Of a stretch of 64,000 bases of DNA, positions 34,553 through 44,885 are shown one piece after another. Every line of letters begins with the position of its first letter. Position 1 is the stretch's first letter. Under the pieces are notes generated by a model that saw nothing but the letters and a program-made list of their open reading frames with translations, made no database searches and had not been told where the DNA came from. A program made the position numbers and the translations under genes. The stretch comes from Zhengitettix transpicula (taxonomy: Eukaryota; Arthropoda; Insecta; Orthoptera; Tetrigidae), in NCBI GenBank assembly GCA_037074705.1, contig CM073594.1:73208509-73272508 (forward strand), written 5' to 3'.

Positions 34553-35119
34553 AATAATAGATATATATCAAAGTGAGATATTTTCTTTTAACCAGTTGGC
34601 ATGACGTAGTTAAACGTGAACAGTGAGCTGCAGGTAAACATGACACACGTGTACTACGATTTACCCTTTATTAAATAACACCACATTTAACTTTTTCTGA
34701 TCATAGGTATGTATTTTAAATGCCTTTGTTTATGTAATTATAACTATCATGTTTCTAAAGACATATGTCAGTTCTGTACAAATATTTTTTCAGACTTATG
34801 AAGGATAAAGATTAATCTGAATATGCAGTTGAAAGCTTCTTCTTCTGCTGAATGAACATCTGGAACTGAGACTTAAGTTATTTTTACAGATTCATAATTG
34901 TCCAAACTGTATAGATAATGGTTAATGATTTTGTTAATAATTAAAATTAATATAGTAGCCCAATTACATTAAAATAAAAAAAATTAGAAATAAATTTTAA
35001 GACAAGAGATATTTAAGCTTAAAAGAAGTAGTGGTGAAGTAAAGAGAACCAAAAGGACAGAGCGATGTGGTAAAGAATGAGAAAGTTAGCCAATTCAGAC
35101 AAAAAAGTGATAATATAAA

Positions 35120-35801
35120 GGGTCCAGGGCGTTTCGGCGTGAGAATTGGCAAAGTCAAGGGCACTCGTTTGAAACCATTATTTTAAAAAAACAAATACAC
35201 AAAAGAATAAAAAAATTCTGTTATTTATTTTCTGCTAAAATCACTGATTCACTTTATTAGAGATGAGACAAATACTAATATACTGATTAACATATAAACG
35301 AAAAGAAGGAAATTCTGAAGCTAGATACGTGATAATTCACGCAACCCTGTAGGAATAATAATTTTTCTCGAAGAGTTTTTTATTTGTCTCTTACTTTACA
35401 GTCTATAATAACTCTACTTTACATGTTATAATAACATGAATTTTATGCGAATTTTGTAAATAAAATATTGCACTCATAGTAATGAAAAGTTTTATGTGAT
35501 CTATGAAGTTATTTAATTACGTACAAATTAATACTATTAATTAATTGCATATTATAATTGTATTCTTAATTATTTTGTACACTAAAGTTTTTGTGTTTTT
35601 ATGTAATTTTAAATTTTTAAACGCTAATTATTTTAGGTTAAAATAAAATAGTTTCTAATAATTATTTGTGATTTCATAATATAACGTAATCTATTTCCTT
35701 ATCCGGGGAATAATGGAATTAATAATAACTAAGTTTCAATCAAATGCTCACACCAAAGTGATCAAATGCCGAAATTATTTTCGCCGAAACTTCCCATTCC
35801 C
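35120..35801. mobile_element. Non-autonomous DNA transposon with 9-bp target duplication (copy 1)
   Basis: 682 bp flanked by TAATATAAA on both sides. The imperfect inverted ends start GGG and share CGTTTCGGCG..A..ATT..GGC. No coding capacity. A 9-bp duplication is usual for Mutator-type elements, but without a transposase I assign only a class. An identical arrangement is seen at 44218-44885. Confidence 0.7.
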
Positions 35802-35813
35802 TAATATAAATAT

Positions 35814-35855
35814 CACACAACGTTTCTGGGATCCTCGTGACTTTCGTCAGGTGCG
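35814..35855 (-). ncRNA. Hammerhead ribozyme in PLE tail (best stem I)
   Basis: On the minus strand: CGCAC, CUGACGA (35844-35850), stem II region, GAAA (35823-35826), AC/GU stem III, GUU and GUGUG. Stem I CGCAC/GUGUG gives 5 bp including one G-U. All core positions are intact. Stem II AAGUCACGAGGAUCCCA is poorly paired except through GGAUCC, so activity is uncertain. Confidence 0.65.
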
Positions 35856-36049
35856 ATGAAGAGCCTGGAGCGACACAACTGCACGTTGGTGAATGATGTA
35901 TGAAGCAAAGAAGAGATCAATAGTAGAATAGGACAGATTGAGAGATTTTACGTGGAGTTTTGAAGTAGGGAAAAGTTTGTTAAATTCTGTGTGTGGAGTA
36001 GAGGAAGACCTGAAAGTAGCTTTTCTTTCATGTACAGATAATTGATACG

Positions 36050-36700
36050 CATTTTTTTATTGTGTTAAAGAAAATTTTATTTGTTTCTGATAATAGTGTT
36101 GAGATCTTCTTGAAGGGCTGCGCAGTCAGCGTCTAAGTTTATTTTCCTTTATAGTTTGAGATAGTCTGCATAAAGAAGAAGATTTGAATTGTTCGGAAAT
36201 ACCGTTTGTGAATAACGTGGATCAAGATTAGATACTTGCGGCACACTCGAACGGGTGACGATATTTTCAGAGTGGAAACTATTGTAACATACGTACTGTT
36301 TCCTGTCTTGTAGATAAGATCTAATGAGATTAATGAGGCTGTCAGAAAGGCGGAATGCGTGTTATTTTTCGATTAACAGTTTGGGATTGACGTTTTTGAA
36401 ATTCGTGTATATTACCTCAACTTGGCCTCCAGAATCTAGGGTTTTATGTACGGCTTCTACATAATTTGTAAGATTAGTTCCTTTATATCTTCCCTTGATA
36501 AACCTGTGTTGGTTAATAGAGATTAGTGATCTAACGTGCACGAAGAGAAATTTATGTAATATGCTTTGGAAATTTTTCACTGGAACGCAGAAAAGCGCGA
36601 TTGGTCTGTATCAGTTACCACTTTTCAATATAGGCGTCACTTTTGTTTGCTTCCATAAGGTGCGGAAAACTTCATGATGGAGAGATAAATTATAAGCGTC
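36050..36700 (-). pseudogene. CR1/jockey-type LINE reverse transcriptase, central part
   Basis: Minus-strand frame 36362-36580 reads SLISINQHRFIKGRYKGTNL, then KTLDSGGQVEVIYTNFKNVN. This is the RT block with the first catalytic aspartate, here changed (family form VDVIYTDFSKAFD; D is replaced by N). Further downstream, in another frame, the second catalytic box reads FADY rather than FADD, followed by LKLYRKINLDADCAALQEDL-like sequence near 36100-36160. At least two frameshifts occur, so the copy is dead. Confidence 0.78.
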
Positions 36701-36743
36701 TTAGAGGTTTGATGAGGACATCTTTCAGGCCTTTTATTACATA

Positions 36744-38140
36744 CTAACTGGGTGCCCGGCGTTGCCCGAGATGTCCCGATACACTCCAATTTCGGTTCCT
36801 TTTGCGCTATTTTTATGTAACGCTCCTCGAACCCTATCCCTAAATGTGCTCACCTCCCATGCTGAAGGTGTTTAAGTCACTGATTTAAAATTATATTTGT
36901 AGACATATAATTTTTCCATCTGAAATTAAACTATTTGGTGGTTTTAGCAATCTGCAGTTGGTAGCATTGTATAAAATTAATGCAAAACATTACGAAATAC
37001 GCTGTCTTAAATAAAAAAATATCAATTTTGAACATTTAAGTATTGTTTTTATCATAATTCTATGTATCTTCCAGTGCGTATTGCAAGATATAATTTGGCA
37101 ACATATTGGTCCCTGATCCCGTTAAATATTCCACGTCAAAAGTCAAGTTATTTAAAAGAAAATTAATGCCATGGATTGTATAACCTTTCATAATAAATTA
37201 TATTTATCACTCGATGTGGTATTGGTAGATTTAATTATACTTATTATTCAATCAAAATATTCCTGCTTTATTTCATTTCTCAGAAATTGAACATCTATAA
37301 CGTCGTCCCCAAAAATGGAATATATATATTGCTATCCTAACCTCAAATTTTTGTTTCACGACACAAATTGCACGCAATAATTTGTTTACATTTATACAAA
37401 TTTATAGAAATACGTTGCGTAAAGTATAATTAATTGTACTTTTAATTCAATTTAAATGTTCCTATTTCTGTACATACCTTTGACTGATAGTGCATTAATT
37501 GAATAACGACCATAAAAACTTTCGGAGTTCCGTACGTCATTTTCAATACTTTTATAGTTACAAACATATAATTCAGCAGTCGTACCTCAGACAAATCTTA
37601 TTATCTTCTGAAATATTATACAGGATACAATAGTACGTTATATTATGAAATTTTATAAATCTCGACCGACACACATTTGAATGTATTATAAGGCGCCATA
37701 TTGGCTTTATCAAAGATAGCGGGATAATTAACTATTCCAAATTAACTTTGCGCAAGGATGGTAAAGTGTTTCGTATTGTTTTTTATTACTATTCGATGGA
37801 ATAATACTGGAAAAAATTTTACTTTTTATTCAATCAAAATATTTCTGCTTTATTTCATTACGAAATACAGAACTATATTTAGGATGCGTGAATGTCTTGA
37901 AAACTTATGACGTCATCGTCTCGCGCAGTAATTTAACACTAATTCGTAACTTATTTCAATTATAATTATTTCCACGTTTATTCTAGGGGTTTCTCACCCC
38001 CACAGTACCGGTTCTCGATTTTGGCAGAATATATATACCAATTTTTGTTGAATTCTGTCCACGCGATAAAATTTGTATAAAGAACAACGTAAATACATAC
38101 ATACATACATACAAATATACATCCTTTTTTATTATATAGA
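36744..38140 (-). mobile_element. Helitron-like non-autonomous element H3
   Basis: Reverse copy of 1397 bp. The left end is the complement of CGGGCAACGCCGGGCACCC followed by AGTTAG (CTAG mutated); the right end is the complement of TCTATATAATAAAAAAGG. The 37680-38140 part matches H1 (GATAGCGG..ATTAAC, CCCCACAGTACCG). Non-coding. Confidence 0.68.
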
Positions 38141-38384
38141 TGGAATATCAGCGGTACACAGCCAGCAAAATGTGTGTTATTTCGGCCATTCTCAATTGAC
38201 TTTTAAAACAAGGTTATGCCTTGGGAAGAGAATTAAATTATCCGAAACCTTTATTCTATGACAAATTAGTTCACTGCCGACTATTTTAGAGATATGAGCA
38301 CTAGAAATATGACAAACTGCATTCTTTGCGAAAATGATGTAAAATGTCGTAAATTTTGACGAAAAGTTTCTACCACTTCTTTAG

Positions 38385-38600
38385 ATCGAATTTCGTACTC
38401 GAACACACCATTCCATCTAGAATTTTATGCTCTAAAATTTATTACTGAACATTATTTTCAATAGAATACTGAATTGTTTTGATATTAGCGAAAAACTGGA
38501 GCAAAATTTCGTGGTTTTCATGCCACAGAAACGTTTCCCGAGGCCTTTCGAATTGGAAAACTTGGTTTTTCTCTAATATCCGACCCCTTGCTCGCGGAGG
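38385..38600 (-). mobile_element. PLE 5' fragment
   Basis: The complement of this stretch matches 31750-31980 (AATTCGAAAGGCC, GAAAATAATGTTCAGTAATA, CATGGAATGGTGT in diverged form). No frame is open. Confidence 0.6.
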
Positions 38601-39020
38601 ACATAGCTACTGTTTTCTAACAGACTCAGTAACTTGTCGGGATAATCTAAAGACTTGAGTATTTGTTGTTGTGGAGTCAGCAAGGCTGCGTCAGCCAATC
38701 AGGACGCGTGTTTGCGGAGCTCTCGGCGCAGAATAAAGTGTTAATGTTCCGATGAATATGCACGCAAATTAATCGCCTCGTTGGCGTTTTCGCCGGGGAG
38801 TCGAGAGGCTCATCGTGATGATATTTCGCTATTAATTATCCCCCTGGGGCTCTTGGAAGCGGCGGATATTGGCCGACATGGACAGCAAACTAAATATCAC
38901 TTTGGCTGCACAACATTCACTGGAGTACATTTCCTTATCTGTGGTCAACTGCTTTGCTCCAATATAAACTATATCTGGATGTCATGCAGTTGTCCAAATT
39001 CGTTTTTCCTTGTAAATGGT
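38600..39020. other. GC-balanced single-copy segment, possible cis-regulatory DNA
   Basis: Contains GTCAGCCAATCAGG (CCAAT-box type), TTAATTATCCCCCTGGGG and GCAAATTAATCGCC (homeodomain-type TAAT sites) within 250 bp, and is not repeated in the window. This is only suggestive of an enhancer or promoter; the 80-codon frame at 38781 has no domain. Confidence 0.3.
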
Positions 39021-39021
39021 T

Positions 39022-39070
39022 AAGTTACACCAGATGAGATCCCAAATGTCGGGACGAAACGTTGTAACTT
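39022..39070 (+). ncRNA. Hammerhead-type ribozyme, type-2 family, one core mismatch
   Basis: Stem I is a perfect 7 bp: AAGUUAC (39022-39028) with GUAACUU (39064-39070), followed by AC and the core box CAGAUGA (39031-39037; canonical CUGAUGA, so U4 is A). Stem II is G-C, bulged A, U-A and three C-G pairs (GAUCCC / GGGAC). GAAA is at 39056-39059 and the cleavage triplet GUU at 39061-39063. The architecture is excellent, but the U4 change is expected to reduce or abolish cleavage. Confidence 0.65.
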
Positions 39071-39530
39071 TTACTTAAAATTGTCAATGTAAATGTAAGT
39101 CATTAACTATTAAATGTAATTTATAAATTGGCTATTATTAATTTGTAAACTGTCACTGTAATTTAATGTGAAACAATACCAAAATATTATCAATGAAGTC
39201 AAGAGACGAAGCCGAATCATCACGGTCTTGACAGGATTCGCCGTCTACTGTGATTCTAGAGAGAAGTAACACCCTCCAAGGATTTGTCACCGATCGGAAT
39301 CCCCTCGCTCTACCGAATCTAGGGGTCTCTTGCCTCTCCTCACAGCCATTCAAATTTCGCGAATTGATTAATTATAATTAATTTCTAGTTCAAGAATAGA
39401 AGAAACGCTTTCTATCAAACTTCATCTGTTAAGAGCTATGAAAACGATTTCAGCGATTTGTATAATAAAATCTCGTCCAGAGCGAGTGAGCCTGCGTTCA
39501 GGTCTATACAACGGATAGAGAAGGTTCGTA
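39071..39530. other. Spacer
   Basis: The first ~70 bp end in ATAAATTGGCTATTATT, like PLE tails. The rest is unremarkable. Confidence 0.35.
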
Positions 39531-39602
39531 CCTGACAGGTTAGCTCAGTTGGTAAGAGCACCGCGTACTAAGAGGATGTCCTGGGCTGCATTGCCGATTT
39601 AC
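39531..39602 (+). repeat. tRNA-like sequence (SINE head or tRNA pseudogene)
   Basis: TTAGCTCAGTTGGTAAGAGC (39540-39559) is a perfect D-arm/A-box (GCTC..GAGC). The rest follows a tRNA plan (CACCGCGTACTAAGAGG, ATGTCCTGGG) but the B box GGTTCGANTCC reads GGCTGCATTGCC and the acceptor ends do not pair. It is not a functional tRNA gene. It lies just before a repeated unit (39634-39857) and could be the head of a SINE. Confidence 0.55.
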
Positions 39603-39633
39603 TCCACATTTTTCTAACCTAATCATCCGTAAG

Positions 39634-39662
39634 TCTGAGAGGTTTTCTTCAGAGAGAGAGAG

Positions 39663-39726
<64 letters not shown>

Positions 39727-39857
39727 TAGATTTCGGTTGCGATACTCGACCCTTTTCCTTCCTCAAGCAGCGCACTAAATCACTCTTTGTCTTTCTGCTG
39801 TCGACGAACAAAAATCCTCAATAATCTTCTTTATAGGCATTCAACTTCATCGTATTA
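39634..39857. repeat. Dispersed repeat R, copy 1, with (GA)n
   Basis: Matches 43014-43182 over its whole length: GAGAGGTTTTCTTCAGAGAG, then GA repeats (about 75 bp here, about 12 bp there), then CTAAATCACTC, TCGACGAACAAA and GGCATTCAACTTCATCGTAT. The two copies are otherwise very alike, so they are recent or constrained. Confidence 0.8.
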
Positions 39858-39879
39858 AGTTGCAGTTTAATATTACAAT

Positions 39880-40765
39880 TTCGTTTACAACTAAATTGTA
39901 TGAAATTAAGAAATATACTAAGGAATTTATTTAATTTAAGATTTTCTGTCTCCAGTTTGGCAATACAGGTGGTGTATTTCCGTTACGACCAATGTTTACG
40001 AACATTTAACGCTCGGTCAAAATGTGTCCCGAGGTAAAGGTATAAAAGCCTTGAGCAGTAAACACAGAAGTCAGTCGAAGGGCGGTCAGCGTCAGTCGTC
40101 AGTCGAGTGCCAGCACCAGTCGAGTGTTTTGGGGTGAGAAGACTAACGTGGGACATTCCGTCCATGTGCGTCGTTGGTTTTTGGTTGTTTTTGTCTGATC
40201 CTGGGCAATTTTCTGTGTTGTAGTTGATCCGACTGGAATATTTTGAAGGACGTTGTTTTTGCATGCGGGTTTAGTATAACGAATCTCACTCGAGGTTTAG
40301 ATAAACTTGCCAAAGGTTGGTAAAAGGCCACGGGAGATTGTAATCCTGTGAAATGCCCTCTATGATAGCTCTTCCAACAAATCCTATCTCCAAACTTCCT
40401 ATGGTGGCTCTGGGCCATACAGCTTGCTGTAGCAAAGTGGAGAAGGTTGTTTAATTTAAGGTTGTGAGATTGGTTCGCTAAAGCTAAGCAAGCGCAGCTA
40501 CATTTTGCTTGCTGCCTAGCAGATTCATTCGGATTGATTTAATCATTTCCAGATCTCCGAAGTTTGCTCCGAGTATTAACAAACTACGAAGAGATGTGCT
40601 GGGTTACTGGAGAACCGCTTATGACGTTCCAAGGTATTTGTTTAGTTTTAGTTGTGTATAATAATTAAGCGTTAGATTTCTATAATAAACATCGGAAAAG
40701 TTCTATTCTTTTCTGTTTTAATTTTTGTAAATTCATAAATTCTATTGGAGGCCCGTAGGCAATCC
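39880..40765 (+). mobile_element. Probable LTR with core promoter (unrelated to TA-LTR)
   Basis: In order: TATAAAAG (40041), an arthropod-type initiator TCAGTC (40071), a poly(A) signal AATAAA (40684), and TGGAGGCCC (40745), which starts like a primer-binding site (TGG is the complement of CCA). This is the layout expected of a U3-R-U5-PBS unit. The left edge and any 3' LTR or coding region were not found, so it may be a solo or truncated element. A host promoter is the alternative. Confidence 0.4.
40041..40076 (+). promoter_or_regulatory. TATA box plus arthropod initiator
   Basis: TATAAAAG at 40041-40048 and TCAGTC at 40071-40076. The distance from the first T of TATA to the initiator A is 32 bp, the normal -31/-32 spacing. 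Repeats of CAGTCG follow just downstream. Confidence 0.55.
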
Positions 40766-40940
40766 TGATCGTAAGAACTCAAATAGCCGTGGAAATAATA
40801 TTAATTGATTTTGATTAAATTTAAGTGCATGTAATTTAAAAAATAGTAGGTATAAGAGTTTACCATATATTTTGCCTCTCAACCGAGGAGCATTTTTACT
40901 AAAAGATATTATGAATACTACAATATATATATATATATAT

Positions 40941-41590
40941 TGTGGTATTCAAAATTATTAAAATACAGAATTCCAACACGTTGCGACCAATTTATTTGGA
41001 CAAACGAATTTTAAAAGGAAAGATATTTAACAAAAATTTTATGCTTGACTTAATACAAGTCTTTATAGATAAAAAGAAAAATATTTATTACAAATTTCGA
41101 TTTAATTTAATTATTTGTACATATTTTTAAAAAAATTTCCACTCCTTCTAATGAGACTCAAAACTTTCGGACAACTTACTGAGCCTCTAATAATTATAGT
41201 GATTTGAAGTTAGCACCAAAAGAGTTACAAAACAAAAATACTAATTATATCTACAATAACATATTATATATAAAAGAATCTAGAGAAAACTAGAGAAATC
41301 TGACGGTAATCATATTTATATTAAAGTTTAGAATTTAACGTTTTTACATACCAATTTATTTAGAGCAGTTCTGGTACCGAATTATTCACAATTATTTTCA
41401 TGTAAAGAAAAATTTAATCAACAGGCCATAAAACTGTTCACTACATTGTTTCACTTTACTAAATTCCGGTCCACTGCCCACCGGACACCTCTCCAACTCC
41501 AACGAACTTTACTTTGTCCTACTTAATATCTCTCAGCTTTACTTACAGTACGAAAATACCAAACGTTGAATATGATATTTTCATGATATA
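40941..41590 (-). mobile_element. TA-LTR copy E12, reverse, head to head with E13
   Basis: Starts TGTGGTATTC directly after a (TA)n tract. The minus strand has a decayed PBS-like TTGGTCGCAACGTGTTGG near 40975-40992, CGGTACCAG near 41370, and GGCCTGTTGATTAAA near 41415-41430. Its 5' terminus is missing: similarity fades at about 41590, where E13 begins in the other direction. Confidence 0.6.
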
Positions 41591-42594
41591 TTATGAAAAC
41601 ACAAGAATGGGCAATAATGTCACATGTTTGGGGTATTGTAGGCTCTTGGTTCGCTGGACGCAAGGTGTGTGCGCCAGTCTTCGTAGAAATATAGCAGAGT
41701 AAAGTCGTCGAGATATAGCAGAGTGAGTCTTCGTAGAAATATAGCAGAGAGCAGTTTTCATAGAAAGATTGCTGTGGACGGACGAAGAGTAAAATATTCA
41801 GAAAGAGTCCAGATACCCGTAGTAGAACAGCGAGATCAGTTAGAACAGTTTTGTTATAAGTTGCAGTCTGCGAACTAAGTGTCCAAATATTCATCAATAA
41901 AAGTTTTGAGTGCAGAAGTCTAATTTATTCTATTCTCAAATTAGACCATTGTTTCGATTTTGGGAGACCAAGTAAATGCATCCAGCGTCTAATAATCGTC
42001 GGAACGAGTGAATAACATTTCCTTAACGAACAGAGAACAAACGTTTGGCAAACTAAAAATTATTAATTAGAGTTAGTGTGAAAAATGGCATGTTGTAAAG
42101 TGTAATGTGTGTGTAAGTGAATGAACGAGCCAAATTGCCCTGATTACCAGAAACTGTAAGTTACAATTTAACTGAATTCATATTTTTAAACCATTAAGTA
42201 AAGGTAATTATCGTCAGATTTCAGATTTAGAGTGACGTTTAGAATTTAAAGTTGACATTTTATGTGTTTTGTTTGCATTGTAAATAATATATTGATGAAG
42301 TAGTCATAATAATTTAATTTTTAACTAATATTTTCTTTATTAAAGGCCAATTAAATACCCTGAGAAAGAGTAAATTTGGATTGTAAAATATTAATTAATA
42401 GTATAAAATTGAAAGTTAATTTTTGGTAACTGTTGTAAAATTTCATTTCATAACTTTTGTAAATTTAATTATTGGTGCATTAATAAAATTAATTTTTTTC
42501 AAAAAATCTTTATTATTAAATCATCATCTCATTTTAATATTTAAATTGATGCATTAATGTGGCGATTTAAACTTTCATTAATTAGTAAATTATT

Positions 42595-42597
<3 letters not shown>
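41590..42597 (+). mobile_element. TA-LTR copy E13, forward, with internal tandem repeats
   Basis: Similar to E15 from ACACAAGAATGGGCAA onward. It contains short direct repeats of TCTTCGTAGAAATATAGCAG (about 41670-41750), also present in E17. 3' features: GCATTAATGTGGCGATTTAA (decayed PBS-like, 42551-42570) and ATTACA at 42592-42597, followed by a (TA)n tract. Confidence 0.7.

Positions 42598-42628
<31 letters not shown>
42598..42628. repeat. (TA)n microsatellite at the 3' end of E13
   Basis: About 28 bp of TA directly following ATTACA. Confidence 0.93.
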
Positions 42629-42632
<4 letters not shown>

Positions 42633-42807
42633 CCAGTTAAGTAAATGGAACAAAAATTATTTATCATTTAATTAATTATCAAAAAAGAATAAATTTAATG
42701 AAGAAATCAATACTTTTATTTCTGTAATAGTGCTACGACAAAGGCAAGATACCTTCAGATAAATAAAAAGCCTAATAATAGTCAAAAAAAAGTGCTAAAT
42801 CAAATAC

Positions 42808-42840
42808 CACACAACGTTTCTGCAATGGTTTCGTCAGGAT
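42808..42840 (-). ncRNA. Hammerhead relic in PLE-like tail
   Basis: On the minus strand: CUGACGA (42831-42837), a stem II shortened to about 10 nt, GAAA (42817-42820), C-GUU and GUGUG. The 5' side of stem I (AUCAUC) no longer pairs with GUGUG. Confidence 0.45.
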
Positions 42841-43013
42841 GATTCTTACTAAATCTGACTAAAATTTATATTTTATAATCGCATGTTACCTTTCGTACGA
42901 TAATATGTATTCTTTATGATTTGCTTCGTTATACGCAAAACTACTACGGTCATGACACAGACAAGTGCGGCGTCCTCCTTAGCCTGAGTCAGAGTTTTCT
43001 GTGATAATTAACC

Positions 43014-43182
43014 GGCAGTTTGAGAGGTTTTCTTCAGAGAGAGAGAGAGTAGATTTGGGTTGCGGTACTCGATCCTTTCCCTTCCCCATGCAGCGCGCTA
43101 AATCACTCCATGTCTCTTTGTGCTCTCGACGAACAAACATCCTCAATAATCTGCTTTATGGGCATTCAACTTCATCGTATTA
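43014..43182. repeat. Dispersed repeat R, copy 2
   Basis: Same unit as 39634-39857 with a much shorter GA tract. The tRNA-like head seen at 39.53 kb is absent here. Confidence 0.8.
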
Positions 43183-43861
43183 CGTAATCCTGGCGGCTGC
43201 AATATGCAGTCCCCCAGCCCTGTGAGTGTGTTGGCACAAGGAATATTGCGTATGCAGTTAAGAGCCTGGCAAAGGTGATCCTCGACGTGGCGTCTGCTCG
43301 GCGCCCCGTGACGTCATTAATTATCCGCGGAGGAGACGCGAGGGTTTACTCAGAGGAGAAGGGAAATAAGATGCAAATGAAGGCGCCTCGAAGAATCCGG
43401 CCCCAACACTGTTTGGCAGGCATACTTTTTATATTGTCTGCGCCTAATGAAACCTGCCAGCTCTTCCTCGCGAATTCCGCGGAAACGTCTGCCCCCGCCC
43501 TTCAAGACGAGAAAACACTCGAGGCTTTGCCATCAACACTTGAGCTCCAAGTCCAACTTGTTCATCTCATGCACGTAAGGGAAGAATGTTATTACGTAGA
43601 TGACTCCTCCAACTGCCGTGACCGCTTCCTGACGACGTGACCGCGTTTACCTGTTTGCGACATTCAGGCACCGTTTTGTCCGAAAGCAGGCAGCCTGGTA
43701 AGTGTGTGAGTGGAATCTTAGAAATACCGCTCGTCACTGTGATCTTTTATTCACACAAAGCCGGTCGGTAAGACAATCTGTGACGTCATCAAAGTACTCG
43801 AAGAGAGAAAGACAAAAAGTATTCCATATACATGACGTAAAAGAAGTCAAGAATATTCAAT
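43183..43861. other. GC-rich single-copy region, possible regulatory DNA
   Basis: Contains GTGACGTCATTAATTATCC at about 43308 (a CRE TGACGTCA next to a homeodomain-type site) and another CTGTGACGTCATC near 43780. Not repeated in the window. The 121-codon frame at 43275-43640 shows no recognisable domain; a host exon is possible but unsupported. Confidence 0.35.
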
Positions 43862-44074
43862 TTACTGGATAATGAGTCTCTTGAGATGGCAGTAGTCCAT
43901 ACCTTCCATCACTGATGAGACCAACCTGTACCAACTTGGCTCTAAAACATTCCTAACTTTACCAGTCCATTGTTGTGCAGTACGACGCCTTACAAGCTTC
44001 CAGCCAATTCCTTTCAAGTCTTCCTCTACTCCACACACGGAATTTAACAAACTTTTCCCTAATTCCAAATTCAA
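43862..44074 (-). pseudogene. Short ORF extending arm 2, unknown
   Basis: 70 codons, MNLELGKSLLNSVCGVEEDL then LKGIGWKLVRRRTAQQWTGK. The first part also occurs in arm 1 (35950-36020), so this is repeat-derived. Position upstream of the hammerhead suggests a PLE-associated 5' segment, but I do not recognise the protein. Confidence 0.35.
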
Positions 44075-44163
44075 CGTAAAATATCTCAGGCTGTGCTTTA
44101 GATATCTTCTTTGCTTCGTACATTATTATCCAACTTGCAGTTGTGTCGCTCCAGGCTCTTCAT

Positions 44164-44205
44164 CGCAACTGACGAAAGGCACAAGGATCCCAGAAACGTT
44201 GTGTG
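44164..44205 (+). ncRNA. Hammerhead ribozyme in PLE tail
   Basis: CUGACGA at 44169-44175, GAAA at 44193-44196, AC/GU stem III, GUU at 44198-44200, GUGUG at 44201-44205. Stem I CGCAA/GUGUG has a mismatch next to the core (A opposite G) but four pairs beyond. Stem II is weak. Confidence 0.6.
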
Positions 44206-44217
44206 ATATTTATATTA

Positions 44218-44885
44218 GGGAATGGGACGTTTCGGCGCAAATCATTTCGGCATTTGATCATTTTGGTGTGAGAATTACATTGAAACGTAGTTATTATTAA
44301 TTCCATTAGTTCCCGGATAAGGAAATATTTTACGTTATATTATGAAACCACAAATAATTATTAGAAACTATTTTATTTTAACCTACAACAATTAGCGTTT
44401 AGAAATTTAAAATTACAAAAAAACACAAAATCTTAAGTGTACAAAATAATTAATAATACAATTAATTAATAGTATTAATTTGTACGTAATTAAATAACTT
44501 AATACATCACATGAAACTTTTCATTACTATGAGTCCAATATTTTATTTATAAAATACGCATAAAATTCATGTCGTTATAACATGTAAAGTAGAGTTATTA
44601 TAGACTGTAAAGTAAGAGACAAATTAAAAACTCTTCGAGAAAAATTATTATTCCTACAGGGTTGCCTGAATTTTCACGTATCTAGCTTCAGAATTTCCGT
44701 CTTTGCGTTTATATGTTAATCAGTATATTATTATTTTTCTCATCTCTAATAAAGTGAATCGGTGATTTTAGCAGAAAATAAATAACAGAATTTTTTTATT
44801 CTCTTGTGTATTTTTTTTTTTTAAAAATGGTTTCAAACGAGTGCTCTTGACTTTGCCAATTCTTGTGCCAAAACGTACTTGACCC
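44218..44885. mobile_element. Non-autonomous DNA transposon with 9-bp target duplication (copy 2)
   Basis: Flanked by TTTATATTA at 44209-44217 and 44886-44894. Ends GGGAATGGGACGTTTCGGCG and, inverted, GGGTCAAGTACGTTTTGGCA. Repeats of TTTCGGC lie close to the left end (about 44230 and 44247). Same insertion site in the PLE tail as copy 1. Confidence 0.72.

Larger units (their letters stand above)
34965..36020 (-). repeat. Inverted-repeat arm 1: PLE tail with nested DNA element
   Basis: About 1.05 kb, matching 44011-45035 in opposite orientation. On the minus strand it runs from a fragment that resembles the 43.86-44.07 kb ORF (AAGACTTGAAA..), through CGACACAACTGCA and the hammerhead, to TATATTA, the nested element, and then TCACTTTTTTGTCTGAATTGG. 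Both arms contain the nested element at the same site, so they derive from one composite parent. Confidence 0.8.

Noticed and set aside
39531..39602. Functional tRNA gene
   Set aside because: The A box is perfect but the B box is degenerate and the acceptor and T stems do not pair; kept only as a tRNA-like repeat.
43275..43640. Host gene of 121 codons
   Set aside because: It has an ATG and an open frame but no recognisable domain or splice context; composition alone explains it. Recorded as possible regulatory DNA.
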